DNA of 64,000 nucleotides from Brevundimonas sp. M20 (lineage in GTDB: Bacteria > Pseudomonadota > Alphaproteobacteria > Caulobacterales > Caulobacteraceae): assembly GCF_006547065.1 (NCBI RefSeq), contig NZ_CP041243.1:1069001-1133000 (forward strand). The letters are read 5' to 3'. Both the position numbers and the translations under genes were made by a program. Within the stretch, counting starts at the first letter, position 1. Each line of letters starts with the position of its first letter. This document shows, piece after piece, positions 8,343 through 18,025 of the stretch. The notes beneath the pieces are model-generated. The model made no database searches, was not told the origin of the DNA, and worked only from the letters and a program-made list of their open reading frames with translations.

Positions 8343-10019
8343 CTAGAGATCGACGCTCATGGCTCGGCCGGCGGCGCGCCCGGTGAAGATGCATCCGCCA
8401 AGGAAAGAGCCTTCCAGCGCATTGTAGCCATGGGCGCCGCCGCCGCCGAAGCCGGCCGCTTCACCGGCGGCGTAAAGACCCTCGAACACAGAGCCGTCGG
8501 GGCGCAGAACACGGCTGTCGAGGTCTGTTTGCAGACCACCGAGGCTCTTGCGCGTCAGAATGCGAAGACGGACGCCGATCAGGGGACCGGCGGCGGGATC
8601 CAGCAGGCGATGAGGGCGGGCGACCCGCGCGAGGCGGTCGCCAAGATAGCGCCGCGCATCATGGATGGCCCGCACCTGAACGTCCTTGGAGAAGGGGTTT
8701 GAGAATTGACTGTCGCGGGCCTCGACCTGACGACGCACCAGCGCCGGGTCCAGCAGGGGCTGGGCGGTCAGGGCGTTCATGCGTTCGACAAGGGTGTCCA
8801 GATCGTCGGCGACCACGAAGTCCTCGCCCTGGCGCTTGAAGGCCTCTACCTCCGGCGTCGCGCCCGGGGCCAGCCGGGTTCGCAGAACCTCCAGCCAGCG
8901 GCCTGACGTGAGGTCGGCGTTCTGCTCGGAGCCGGAAAGGGCGAATTCCTTTTCCAGAATGGCCTGGGTGAGGATGAACCAGGAATGGTCGTAGCCAGCC
9001 AGGTCCGGCGTGGTGCGCAGATGCCGAAGGGTCGACAGGGTGTCGAACCCGGGCAAGGCCGGGGCGGGGAGGCGGCGGCCAAGGGCGTCCAGCCAGAGCG
9101 CCGACGGGCCGGGCAGCACACGGATCGCGTGGCGCGGCCAGACCGGGTTCCAGTTCTTCAGGCCCTCGACGTAGCACCACAGGCGATCCTGGTTCACGAC
9201 ACGCGCCCCCGCGTCTGCGGCGATGTCCAGCATCCGGCCGTCAACATGGGCGGGCACACCGGTAAGCATGTCGCGAGGGGGACGCCCCAAACGATCTGGC
9301 CAGTGGCGACGAACCCGCGCGTGGTCGCCGCCGATACCGCCCGTCGCCAGCAGAACAACCGGAGCCGAGAGATTGAATGCGCCGGTGACGCGTCTGTTGG
9401 TGGGGGCGCCCCTCGGCGCGGCGTCCGGCGCGAGGCGAACGCCCTCTACACCCGTAACGCGCCCGGCCTCGATCGTCAGGGTGTCGACGCGGCAGCGATG
9501 GTGAAAGGTCAACAGACCGCGCGTCTCGGCCTCGCGCGCCCGCGCGACGAGCGGCGCGGTCACGCCGGTCCCTGTACCCCAGGCGACGTGGAAGCGAGGG
9601 ACGGAGTTGCCGTGACCGTCGGCGCGGCCATCGCCTCGTTCAGCCCACCCCACCATAGGGGTCAGACGTATGCCGCGGCTCCGAAGCCAGCGGCGCTTCT
9701 CGCCGGCGGCGAACTCCACATAGGCGCGGCCCCAGCGAACAGCCCAGACGTCATCGGCCAGCGCCCCGCCGAGGCGGTCCCAGCCCGCGCTTCCCGACCA
9801 GTCGGACCAGGCCAGGTCGAACGAGTCACGGACGCCAAGTCGTCGCTGCTCCGGGCTGTCGACGAGGAACAGTCCGCCGAAGGACCACCAGGCCTGACCG
9901 CCGAGATTGGCCGGGGTCTCCTGGTCGACGAGGGCGACCCTGCGTCCCGCCGTGGTCAGCTCATCGGCCGCGACGAGGCCTGCCAGACCTCCGCCCACGA
10001 TGATCGCATCCGGCTCCAT
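8343..10019 (-). CDS. FAD-dependent dehydrogenase (flavocytochrome c/3-ketosteroid dehydrogenase-like fold)
   Basis: The N-terminal AIIVGGGLAGLVAADEL is a GxGxxG dinucleotide-binding fold. Near the C-terminus, GVFEGLYAAGEAAGFGGGGAHGYNALEGSFLG is the second FAD-contacting region (described here in outline: AAGEAAG, then GGGGAHGYNALEG) seen in fumarate reductase and 3-ketosteroid dehydrogenase relatives. The start at 10019 is chosen because the Rossmann motif follows directly; an upstream extension to 10097 would run across the palindromic operator. It is divergent from a large TonB receptor, so uptake and oxidation of the same compound is a reasonable guess. Substrate unknown; electron acceptor probably quinone or flavoprotein. 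Confidence 0.8.
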   Translation of the reverse strand: MEPDAIIVGGGLAGLVAADELTTAGRRVALVDQETPANLGGQAWWSFGGLFLVDSPEQRRLGVRDSFDLAWSDWSGSAGWDRLGGALADDVWAVRWGRAYVEFAAGEKRRWLRSRGIRLTPMVGWAERGDGRADGHGNSVPRFHVAWGTGTGVTAPLVARAREAETRGLLTFHHRCRVDTLTIEAGRVTGVEGVRLAPDAAPRGAPTNRRVTGAFNLSAPVVLLATGGIGGDHARVRRHWPDRLGRPPRDMLTGVPAHVDGRMLDIAADAGARVVNQDRLWCYVEGLKNWNPVWPRHAIRVLPGPSALWLDALGRRLPAPALPGFDTLSTLRHLRTTPDLAGYDHSWFILTQAILEKEFALSGSEQNADLTSGRWLEVLRTRLAPGATPEVEAFKRQGEDFVVADDLDTLVERMNALTAQPLLDPALVRRQVEARDSQFSNPFSKDVQVRAIHDARRYLGDRLARVARPHRLLDPAAGPLIGVRLRILTRKSLGGLQTDLDSRVLRPDGSVFEGLYAAGEAAGFGGGGAHGYNALEGSFLGGCIFTGRAAGRAMSVDL

Positions 10020-10083
10020 GAGAACGCCCCGCTCGCTGGTCAAAATTAACACCAATGTCAGTAGCGAGGGTGTCGGTTTCGCC

Positions 10084-10110
10084 GACATTAATGTCAATAG
10101 ATATTGACAT
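10084..10110. promoter_or_regulatory. Overlapping palindromes between divergent dehydrogenase and receptor genes
   Basis: GACATTAATGTC (10084-10095) is a perfect palindrome. It overlaps ATGTCAATAGATATTGACAT (10091-10110), which has 9-bp arms and a 2-nt centre. Both share TGTCA half-sites, and TTGACA within them could serve as -35 elements. This is a likely regulator site for the divergent genes; it does not match the tetR palindrome at 5298. Confidence 0.55.
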
Positions 10111-10234
10111 GATCGTCAGTAGTGCGAAGCTGGTCGCAACTGCCGGTGGTCCCGTCCCGCCGAGCGGCGAAACATGAGGCGGGAGGAAACGACATCAGCG
10201 CCGTTGGGGAACGGCGCGCCTTGGGAGGGATCTG

Positions 10235-13234
10235 ATGGCTTCACAGGCCTGTATTCGCGCGCGTCTGGCGCTGACCGTGTCCGCCGTCGCCCTGGTGTTC
10301 GGGGCAGGCCAGGCTCTGGCCCAGTCCGCCCCCCAGCCCGCAACGCCGCAGGATGATGCAACTGCAACGGTCATCGACGATGTGATCGTCACGGCCCAGA
10401 AGCGGGAGCAGTCCGTTCAGGATGTGCCGATCGCGGTGACGGCCCTGACGTCCGAGGTGCTGGATTCGCTACGCATCGAGGGCGGATCGGAGCTGTTGCG
10501 GGCGGTGCCGAACGTCAGCTTCTCGAAATCAAACTTCAGCATGTACAATTTCTCGATCCGGGGGATCGGGACCAAGGCCGTGTCAGCCTCCAGCGACCCG
10601 GCGGTCGCTGTCAGCTTCAACAACACGCCTCTGATCCGGAACCGGCTGTTTGAGCAGGAATACCTGGACGTTGATCGGGTCGAGGTGCTGCGGGGACCGC
10701 AGGGCACTCTCTATGGCCGCAACGCCACCGGCGGCGTGGTCAACATGTTCCCGAATCTGCCGGTCGGGCGCCATGAGGCCTTTGTGCTTGGGGAGGCCGG
10801 CAACTACGGCTCCCTGCGCGGACAGGCGATGCTCAATATTCCGCTGGGCGACACCTTCGCCATCCGCGCGGCCGGTTCGTTCACCCAGCGCGACGGCTTC
10901 GATTACAACAGTTTCAACGATACACACGTCAATGACCGGGATCTGTGGTCGACCCGGTTGTCCGCAGCCTGGACGCCGACGGACAATTTCCGCGCCAACC
11001 TGATCTGGGAGCATTTCGAGGAAGACGACAACCGGTCGCGCACGGGCAAGCAGCTTTGCACCCGCGATCCGGGGCCCGCGACGCTCGGGTCGGTGAACGT
11101 GCCCGCCGGTCTGATCCGTAACCAGCTCAGCCAGGGCTGTATGCCGGGCTCGCTCTATGACGACGCCGCGTTCGGCGCCCCCAACGGCGGGTCTCTGGCC
11201 TACATCCGCTTCGCCAGCTCCAATATCGGCCTGGGCTGGAACTCGGCGACCAATCCCCGGGTCCGGGTGTATCCGATACCGCTGGGCACGGACCCCTATG
11301 AGGGGGTCACCCAGTCGCGCGATCTGCGGGAGATCGCGACCAGCTACGATCCGGTCTTCCGGGCCGCCAATGACGTGGTTCAACTGAATATGTCGCTGGA
11401 TCTGGGCGACACGCTGACCTTCCATTCGCAGACGGCGTGGTCAGCGGACGACTACTACGCCTCCCAGGACTATGCCCGGTACGTCTCGAACCCGATCTTC
11501 GTGGACTCCTCCAACCTGTTCAACACGGCGCGCCAGCCGATCACCTCGCCGATCTCGCCGGGCGGCGTGTTCACGGACCCGCAGCTGGGAGCGTCAAACC
11601 GCATGCTGTCCGTGGACATGAGCCGCTCGGACAACAGGCAGTGGTACCAGGAGTTTCGCCTCCAGTCGGACATGGACGGACTGTTCAACTTCAGCGTCGG
11701 CGCCAACTATCTCGATTTCAAATCGCAGGACGACTACTTCGTCTTCAACAACGTCTTCACCCTGATCGCGCAGTACTGGTACAATCAGGACCTCACGACA
11801 GCGAACACCGGGCTGCGGCCGTTGGTCTGCGACGCCAGCGTCGCTCGCGAATGCGTCTATGTGGACCCGAACCCGCTCGACGCGCTCGGCGAGGACGGCC
11901 ACAACTATTTCCGCAGCAAGAACCAGGTGCACACCCGGTCATGGGCCGTCTTCGGGGAGGGCTACTGGCAACTGGCGCCCGAACTGCGTTTGACGGCCGG
12001 GCTACGCTACACCGTCGATCGCAAGGTCACCACCCCCTATCCCAGCCAGTTGCTGATGGGGGCGGAGCTGAACGGGACGCCTGGCTCGTCCTCCGGCGGG
12101 TACGTCCGCCAGGACTATCCGGCCCTGCCGGACGTTGAGCAGGAATGGGATGCCGTCACCGGTCGGCTCGTGGTCGACTGGTCGCCCGATCTCTCGTTCA
12201 CCAATGACACCCTGATCTATGCGTCGTTGTCCCGCGGCTACAAGGGCGGAGGCACCAACCCGCCGCGGATGGAGATCAATCCCACGGTCGTTCAGTACCA
12301 GCCGTTGGCCGGCACCTTCGAGCCGGAATATGTCACGGCGATCGAGATCGGGGCCAAGAATACCCTCCTGGACGGCACGCTGCGGCTGAACACGACGGCC
12401 TTCTTCTACGACTACGAAGACTATCAGGTCTCCCAGATCGTGGACCGCATCTCCCTGAACGAGAATTTCGACGCCCGGATCTGGGGGGTGGAGATCGAAG
12501 CGCTGTGGCGGCCGGTCGAGCGTTTGCAACTGGACGCCAATTTCGGCTGGCTGAACACCCGGCTGGCCGACGGCTCGCAGTCCATCGATGTGATGGATCG
12601 GACCCAGGGCAATGCCGACTGGACGGTGCTGCGGCCCTGGATCCAGGTGCCGTCCAACTGCATCGCCCCGACGCGTTATGTGGAAGCGATCCTTAACCGG
12701 TATGTGTCGCCGACGGACCAGACCCAGCTGGCGCTGAGCGCCCTGTGCGCGGGATCCAGCCGGTTCGGCACCTTCGACCCGTCCTTCCCGTCCACCATCC
12801 CTTTCTACAGCCTGTACGGGTTCACCTATAATCCGCTGCTGGAGGCCCCCAACGGCGGGCGTGGATTCATGGCGGACGTGGGCGGCAACGAACTGCCCAA
12901 CTCTCCGAACTGGACGCTGAACCTGGGCGTTCAGTACACCTTCGCCCTGCAGCAATGGGACCTGACCGTTCGCGGGGACTACTACCGCCAGGGTGAGAGC
13001 TGGGCGCGGATCTACAACACTGAATATGATCGGCTGAAGGGGTGGGACAACGCCAACCTCTCCGTGTCGCTGTCCCATCCGGACGGGTTCACGATCGAGG
13101 CCTACGTCAAGAACGTCTTCGACGAGACGCCGATCACAGACGCCTTCACCAACAGCGATGACACCGGACTGACGACCAATGTCTTCACCCTCGACCCGCG
13201 CCTGATCGCGGTGCGGTTCAGCCGGAGATTCTGA
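10235..13234 (+). CDS. TonB-dependent outer-membrane receptor
   Basis: A 999-residue receptor with signal peptide (LTVSAVALVFGAGQALAQ), a TonB-box-like DDVIVTAQKRE near residue 48, plug domain with VEVLRGPQGTLYGRNATGGVVN near 150, and a long beta-barrel ending in LDPRLIAVRFSRRF with a terminal Phe, as outer-membrane barrels do. The plug style (SVQDVPIAVTALT) is that of the sphingomonad/caulobacter receptors often found with catabolic genes. GGGAGG lies 6 nt before the ATG. It is divergent from the flavin dehydrogenase across palindromic sites, which suggests joint control. The ligand is not known; a hydrophobic or steroid-like compound is a guess from the neighbours. Confidence 0.93.
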   Translation: MASQACIRARLALTVSAVALVFGAGQALAQSAPQPATPQDDATATVIDDVIVTAQKREQSVQDVPIAVTALTSEVLDSLRIEGGSELLRAVPNVSFSKSNFSMYNFSIRGIGTKAVSASSDPAVAVSFNNTPLIRNRLFEQEYLDVDRVEVLRGPQGTLYGRNATGGVVNMFPNLPVGRHEAFVLGEAGNYGSLRGQAMLNIPLGDTFAIRAAGSFTQRDGFDYNSFNDTHVNDRDLWSTRLSAAWTPTDNFRANLIWEHFEEDDNRSRTGKQLCTRDPGPATLGSVNVPAGLIRNQLSQGCMPGSLYDDAAFGAPNGGSLAYIRFASSNIGLGWNSATNPRVRVYPIPLGTDPYEGVTQSRDLREIATSYDPVFRAANDVVQLNMSLDLGDTLTFHSQTAWSADDYYASQDYARYVSNPIFVDSSNLFNTARQPITSPISPGGVFTDPQLGASNRMLSVDMSRSDNRQWYQEFRLQSDMDGLFNFSVGANYLDFKSQDDYFVFNNVFTLIAQYWYNQDLTTANTGLRPLVCDASVARECVYVDPNPLDALGEDGHNYFRSKNQVHTRSWAVFGEGYWQLAPELRLTAGLRYTVDRKVTTPYPSQLLMGAELNGTPGSSSGGYVRQDYPALPDVEQEWDAVTGRLVVDWSPDLSFTNDTLIYASLSRGYKGGGTNPPRMEINPTVVQYQPLAGTFEPEYVTAIEIGAKNTLLDGTLRLNTTAFFYDYEDYQVSQIVDRISLNENFDARIWGVEIEALWRPVERLQLDANFGWLNTRLADGSQSIDVMDRTQGNADWTVLRPWIQVPSNCIAPTRYVEAILNRYVSPTDQTQLALSALCAGSSRFGTFDPSFPSTIPFYSLYGFTYNPLLEAPNGGRGFMADVGGNELPNSPNWTLNLGVQYTFALQQWDLTVRGDYYRQGESWARIYNTEYDRLKGWDNANLSVSLSHPDGFTIEAYVKNVFDETPITDAFTNSDDTGLTTNVFTLDPRLIAVRFSRRF

Positions 13235-13236
13235 GG

Positions 13237-13262
13237 CCTGCCGATCCGTTCGCAGGTTTTTT
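13237..13262 (+). terminator. Probable Rho-independent terminator
   Basis: CCTGC(c)GA pairs with TCGCAGG (one bulge) and is followed by TTTTTT at 13257-13262, directly after the receptor stop codon. Confidence 0.5.
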
Positions 13263-13421
13263 GACACAGGGGTTTGAACGACCGGCGAGTCCGGCCTCAA
13301 GATCGGCTGCGCTCAAATCAAGTCACTGAAATTAAACAATTAATTGGGTTGACTCTTCGCGTTATTGGCAACTTTATGTAGGCGCTCCAACGAGGGGCTC
13401 ACGTAAAACGGGAGGACTACC

Positions 13422-13901
13422 ATGATCCGGAAACTCGCCTTCACCGCCGCCGCCCTCGCCAGCCTGACGATGGCGTCGCCGACCTTCGCCCAGACCTTCT
13501 CGCCCAGCTCGGGCGCGCTGTCGGGCTCCGGGAATGTCGATCTGCAGCAGACCGCGACCCTGAACTGCGACGTCGATGTCGATGTCGCTTCGATGGGGTC
13601 GACCAGCGCCACCATCACCACCCGCGATATCTACGCCGGCGACTTCCTGTGCTTCGTCGTCGCGCCCTACGGCACCTGGAATCTGGCCGTGGTGCCGGGC
13701 TACACGGACCGTATCGCCCTGACGATCGGCGCCAACACCATCGCCAACAAGCCGTGCTACGACACCATCATCGTGGCCTGGAGCAATGCCACCAAGGAGA
13801 TCACGTTCAACAACGACGTGCTCGATCCGGTGACGCCCGGCGATCCGGTTTGCACCATCCTGAGCGGTGCGATCTCCATCCCGGGCCTGACTATCCTCTG
13901 A
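13422..13901 (+). CDS. Secreted PraB-like protein
   Basis: A 159-residue exported protein: signal peptide LAFTAAALASLTMASPTFA, then a Ser/Thr-rich beta-strand pattern starting QTFSPSSGALSGSGNVDLQQ. Four cysteines are spread as LNC, FLC, KPC and PVC, and IIVAWSNATKEITFNN precedes the end. This pattern resembles the family of PraB, a secreted protein reported to promote alkane oxidation in Pseudomonas; I recognise it from the N-terminal and AWNNAT-like motifs, not from an alignment. GGGAGG precedes the ATG. It lies 4 nt from the next receptor-like gene, so the two are probably one operon. Function remains unproved. Confidence 0.55.
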   Translation: MIRKLAFTAAALASLTMASPTFAQTFSPSSGALSGSGNVDLQQTATLNCDVDVDVASMGSTSATITTRDIYAGDFLCFVVAPYGTWNLAVVPGYTDRIALTIGANTIANKPCYDTIIVAWSNATKEITFNNDVLDPVTPGDPVCTILSGAISIPGLTIL

Positions 13902-13905
13902 GCGA

Positions 13906-16158
13906 GTGAAGTTTCACTCCCCGATCCCGCAGACTTGCCGGGCGCCTCGTGCGCCCGGCATTTTCCTGCGTGCGGCGAGGGGCCGAGGATTGGCGGGGCT
14001 CCTGCTGGCAAGCGCAGGCGTCGGGTTGGCGAGCGGCGGCGCGGCGAAGGCGGAGCCGGAGGGCCGTGCCAGCCCGCCACAGGCGCACCCCCGGGCCGTC
14101 GCGGACCCGCATTCCCGCAACGTCACGGTGCTGGAGGAGGTGATCGTCGAAGGGCGGCGCGGTGCGACGGAGTTCACACCCGAGCGCGAGTTCGACGCCG
14201 AAGAGATCGATCGCCTGGGGGCGTGGAACATCGGCGAGGTCATCGCCCGGCTGGGGGAAACGCTGGGCCCGGACGAACCGCCGGTGGTCATCATCAACGG
14301 GCGGCGGATTCTTGATCCCCGGAACTTCACGGGATTCCCGGCGGAAGCCCTGTCCCGTATCGAACTTCTGCCGCCCGAGGCCGCCGCGCGCTATGGCGAG
14401 GATCCGGGCCGACGGGTGCTCAATGTGGTTCTCGTTCCCGAGTTTCACAGTCGGGACGGCATGGCGGCGGGCTGGCGGCCGACGGCCGGGGGCGCTTCCG
14501 GGGTGAACCTCGATCTGCGCCAGTCCTCGATCCAGGAGGACGACACGCGTCAGTATGGGCTGCAGGCCGGACGCGACACCGCCCTGCAGGCGGCGGAGCG
14601 CGCCGGCACAACGTCGGACGGGAACAGGACCCTGCGGCCTGAAACCCGCAACATGACCGTCAATCTTGCTGGGACCGGCACGGTCGAAGCTTGGGCCGTA
14701 TCGCTCAACGGGACGCTTTCGGGCCGTCGGGAGCGCTTTGACGTGGCTTTGGACGGCGTCACGTCCCCGCTCGAGCAAAGCGCGGAGACCCTGGCCCTGA
14801 ACGCCAGCGTAGGCGGGGAGGCGGGCGGCTGGACCGTGAGGGCAGGGCTGGACGGGCTGCTGGCGGAGACCCGGCAGTCCGGGGCTGCGCCTCTCGACGC
14901 GACGACCACGGGGCTGGCGGCTCACGTCACGGCCGATCGCCGGGTATTCGCCTTGCCGGCCGGGCCCGCGACCCTCACCCTTTCCGGGCGATGGAACCGG
15001 ACCGAAACCCGGACCGAGACGCCGGAGGGAGCGCAGGAACGGTCCGCCGGGGGGCTCGACGTTCGCGCCGGACTGGGCCTGCCCCTGTCCCGCGCCGCCC
15101 GACGCGGGCGCGGAGGGACGACCGGGTCTCTCGGTGACGCCGCGCTGACCCTGGGCGGACGTCTGCGTGATGCGAACGCCTCGGATCTGGAGGGAGGGTT
15201 GAACGCCGCTCTCAGTTGGTCGCCCGTGAGAGGTGCTCGCTTCACCGCCCAGTGGGCGGGGTCCACGGACAGCCCTTCGGATGAGCAGCGGCTGGCGCCC
15301 GTTGTGTTCGGGGCGCCGCAGACCGTGTTCGATCTGCAGGCCGGGGAGGCCGTGGACATCGTCCCTGTGCTGGGCGGCAATCCGGACCTGCGCAATCAGA
15401 GGCAGGATCGTCTTGCCGCGTCGATGACGCTCGGCCCGTTCACGCCGTGGCGTCTGCAAGGCAATCTTTCGTGGGTCAGGCAGGACACGTATGACGCCAT
15501 CGGCGCCGTGCCGGCGCTTTCGCCCGCGGCCGAGGCGGCCTTCCCGGACCGGTTCATCCGCGACGGCGCCGGGCGGCTCGTTCGCATCGATCAACGCCCG
15601 ATCAATCTGGACCGGGTGCAGACCGAGACCCTGTCCTGGACGCTGAACATGACCGTGCCGCTGGGCGAGGGGAGAGGGGACGCCCTTCAACTGGGCGTCG
15701 GACAAAGCCGCCGACTGGTGGATCGCGTCGTTCTGCGGGCCGACTACCCGCTTCTGAATCGCCTTGACGGGGACGGTGGAAGCGGCGTCGCCGATCAGAT
15801 GAACCTCCGGGCTGATGTTCGGCTCGGGCCGTGGACCACCAATCTGGAGGCGCGACGACGGGAGCCGACGCGCGTGCGACGGATGGTCGGGCAGGATGGG
15901 CCGGATGATCTCCGACTGGACGCCTTCAATACGGTCGATCTGAAGGTCGGCTACCGGCTGGAGCGGCTCAGCACGACAATGGACGAGGGGCCGGCGCGAC
16001 GGGATCCGGGTCTGCGCCTCGAGCTCGAGGTCACCAACCTGTTCGACACCCGGCAGACGGCTCGGCTCGGTGACGGCCGTTCCGCTCCGGGGTACGGCCG
16101 GGATGTCACGGACCCGCTTGGACGCACGGTCCGGGTAACGCTTCGAAGTCGCTTCTAG
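13906..16158 (+). CDS. TonB-dependent receptor-like outer-membrane protein
   Basis: 750 residues. After a long cationic N-terminus with a membrane-like GLAGLLLASAGVGLASGG segment comes a plug-like part: VLEEVIVEGRR (TonB box region), PPVVIINGRRI and ALSRIELLPPEAAARYGED. The remainder has alternating strands typical of a barrel and ends VTLRSRF with a terminal Phe. The plug is short and the barrel has few long extracellular loops, unlike the 999-residue receptor upstream. The start is uncertain; the signal peptide could begin further in. Its operon partner is the PraB-like secreted protein 4 nt upstream, so it may be the receptor or export/anchor partner of that protein. Confidence 0.7.
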   Translation: MKFHSPIPQTCRAPRAPGIFLRAARGRGLAGLLLASAGVGLASGGAAKAEPEGRASPPQAHPRAVADPHSRNVTVLEEVIVEGRRGATEFTPEREFDAEEIDRLGAWNIGEVIARLGETLGPDEPPVVIINGRRILDPRNFTGFPAEALSRIELLPPEAAARYGEDPGRRVLNVVLVPEFHSRDGMAAGWRPTAGGASGVNLDLRQSSIQEDDTRQYGLQAGRDTALQAAERAGTTSDGNRTLRPETRNMTVNLAGTGTVEAWAVSLNGTLSGRRERFDVALDGVTSPLEQSAETLALNASVGGEAGGWTVRAGLDGLLAETRQSGAAPLDATTTGLAAHVTADRRVFALPAGPATLTLSGRWNRTETRTETPEGAQERSAGGLDVRAGLGLPLSRAARRGRGGTTGSLGDAALTLGGRLRDANASDLEGGLNAALSWSPVRGARFTAQWAGSTDSPSDEQRLAPVVFGAPQTVFDLQAGEAVDIVPVLGGNPDLRNQRQDRLAASMTLGPFTPWRLQGNLSWVRQDTYDAIGAVPALSPAAEAAFPDRFIRDGAGRLVRIDQRPINLDRVQTETLSWTLNMTVPLGEGRGDALQLGVGQSRRLVDRVVLRADYPLLNRLDGDGGSGVADQMNLRADVRLGPWTTNLEARRREPTRVRRMVGQDGPDDLRLDAFNTVDLKVGYRLERLSTTMDEGPARRDPGLRLELEVTNLFDTRQTARLGDGRSAPGYGRDVTDPLGRTVRVTLRSRF

Positions 16159-16357
16159 GGGCAGGCCCCGCCATCGGTCCGACAGGGGCTGAAGCCGGCC
16201 GACCTGTAACAGCTCAGGGGGCGCGCTGGTGGAAAGCCTCCAGCGCCGCACAGGCGGCGTAGGGGCCGCTTCCGGTCTTTCAGGCCCCGGGGCTCATGAC
16301 AAAGGGCCGTCGCCGGAGCGACAGAACCTTCAAGTCATCGGAAGTAAAGGGAAACGA

Positions 16358-16433
<76 letters not shown>

Positions 16434-16609
16434 GAACTCATCGTCTTCACGCTGACAATCGGTGGGGACCGCGTCGGCGAGGGGCGGGAGATAGAGGCTC
16501 GCTTCGCAGAACGCAAGCGGCTTTTGCGTGTCCGTATCGGTTTGTCGCAGGAGCGGTTAGGTTCGCTGCGGAATCAGCCGCCGGGGAGCGGCGCAGGGGA
16601 GACGCAGAT

Positions 16610-18025
16610 ATGGCCTTCTGGAACCGCCGCCGCTCGATTGACGCGATGCTGGCGCCGCATGACGGGCCCGCGCTGAAGAAGACGCTGGGCTGGCCGCACC
16701 TGATGGCGCTGGGCGTCGGGGCCATCGTCGGCACGGGCATCCTGACCCTGATCGGCGTGGGCGCCGGACTGGCGGGCCCGGCTGTCCTGATCAGCTTCGC
16801 GCTGGCGGGTCTGGTCTGCGCCTGCGCGGCCTTGGCCTATGCGGAACTGGCGACCATCATGCCCGCCTCGGGCAGCGCCTATACCTACTCCTATGCCGCG
16901 CTGGGCGAGATCTTCGCCTGGATCGTGGGGTGGAGCCTGATCCTCGAATACTCGCTGGTGGTCTCGGCCGTGGCCGTGGGCTGGTCGGGCTATGCTGTGC
17001 CCTTCCTCGCCGGATGGGGGATCGATCTGCCGACGGCCCTGACGGTCGGGCCGCACGTCGCGGGCGGACTGATCAACCTGCCGGCGGTCTTCATTATCGC
17101 TGTGGTGACCGGCCTGCTGTTGCTGGGCACCCGCGAGAGCGCGACGCTCAACGCCATTCTGGTGGTCATCAAGATCGCGGCGCTCGTGGCCTTCGTGGCC
17201 ATCGCCTTGCCGAAGTTCGACACGGCCCACTTCAGCCCCTTCATGCCCAACGGGTTCGGCGCGCCCTTCGTGCAGACCGGGGTCATGGCGGCGGCGGCGA
17301 TCATCTTCTTCGCCTTTTACGGCTTTGACGCCATCGCCACGGCGGCGGAGGAGACCAAGAAGCCGGAACGCGACCTCGCCATCGGCATCGTCGGTTCGAT
17401 GGTGATCTGCACCGTGCTGTACATCGCCGTCGCGGCCGCCGCGATCGGCGCGGCCCCGGTGGCCTCGTTCGCCGACAGCCCTGAGCCGCTGGCTCACATC
17501 ATGCGCGGGCTGGGGCAGGGCGTGGCGGCCCAATGGATCGCCGCCGCCGCCGTGGTGGCTCTCCCGACCGTGCTGCTGGCCTTCCTGTTCGGCCAGAGCC
17601 GCATCTTCCTGGGCATGTCGCGCGACGGCCTGCTGCCGAGCCGTCTGGCGAAGATCTCGAACCGGGGCGTGCCGGTGGTGGTGACGGTCTTCACCGCCAT
17701 CGTCGTGGCCTTCCTGGCGGGGATCATGCGGCTGGACGAACTGGCCTCGCTGGCCAACGCCGGCACGCTGATGGCCTTCATGGCCGTGGGCGTCAGCCTG
17801 ATCGTGCTGCGCATCCGGGAGCCGAACCGTGTGCGGAAGTTCAAGGCCCCGCTGTGGTGGCTGGTCGGCGGTATCGCCATCGTCGGCTGCATCACCTTCT
17901 TCCTGAGCCTGAAGGGTTCGACCCAGCTGTACTTCCTCGGCTGGAACGGGCTGGGCCTGGTGATCTATCTCGTCTGGTCGTCGCGGAACTCGCGGCTGGC
18001 CAAGGGCGAGGAGGCCGAGGGCTGA
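16610..18025 (+). CDS. APC-superfamily amino-acid permease
   Basis: A 471-residue transporter with about 12 membrane segments. It starts LKKTLGWPHLMALGVGAIVGTGILTLIG, whose GxGAIVGTGI is the substrate-binding first helix of APC transporters. YAELATIMPASGSAYTYSYAALGE and FFAFYGFDAIATAAEETKKPERD, also present, are characteristic of the cationic amino-acid transporter/YfnA subgroup. It should import amino acids with protons across the inner membrane. The stop codon overlaps the start of the Hpt gene by one base. Which amino acid it moves is not visible. Confidence 0.9.
   Translation: MAFWNRRRSIDAMLAPHDGPALKKTLGWPHLMALGVGAIVGTGILTLIGVGAGLAGPAVLISFALAGLVCACAALAYAELATIMPASGSAYTYSYAALGEIFAWIVGWSLILEYSLVVSAVAVGWSGYAVPFLAGWGIDLPTALTVGPHVAGGLINLPAVFIIAVVTGLLLLGTRESATLNAILVVIKIAALVAFVAIALPKFDTAHFSPFMPNGFGAPFVQTGVMAAAAIIFFAFYGFDAIATAAEETKKPERDLAIGIVGSMVICTVLYIAVAAAAIGAAPVASFADSPEPLAHIMRGLGQGVAAQWIAAAAVVALPTVLLAFLFGQSRIFLGMSRDGLLPSRLAKISNRGVPVVVTVFTAIVVAFLAGIMRLDELASLANAGTLMAFMAVGVSLIVLRIREPNRVRKFKAPLWWLVGGIAIVGCITFFLSLKGSTQLYFLGWNGLGLVIYLVWSSRNSRLAKGEEAEG

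Noticed and set aside
13891-16251. Minus-strand frame of 786 codons opposite the second receptor-like gene
   Set aside because: No recognisable domain, very Arg/Pro-rich; the plus strand has signal peptide, plug motifs and terminal Phe.
16159-16357. Possible small gene or insertion site beside tRNA-Lys
   Set aside because: No convincing ORF, no duplicated tRNA end and no integrase gene nearby.
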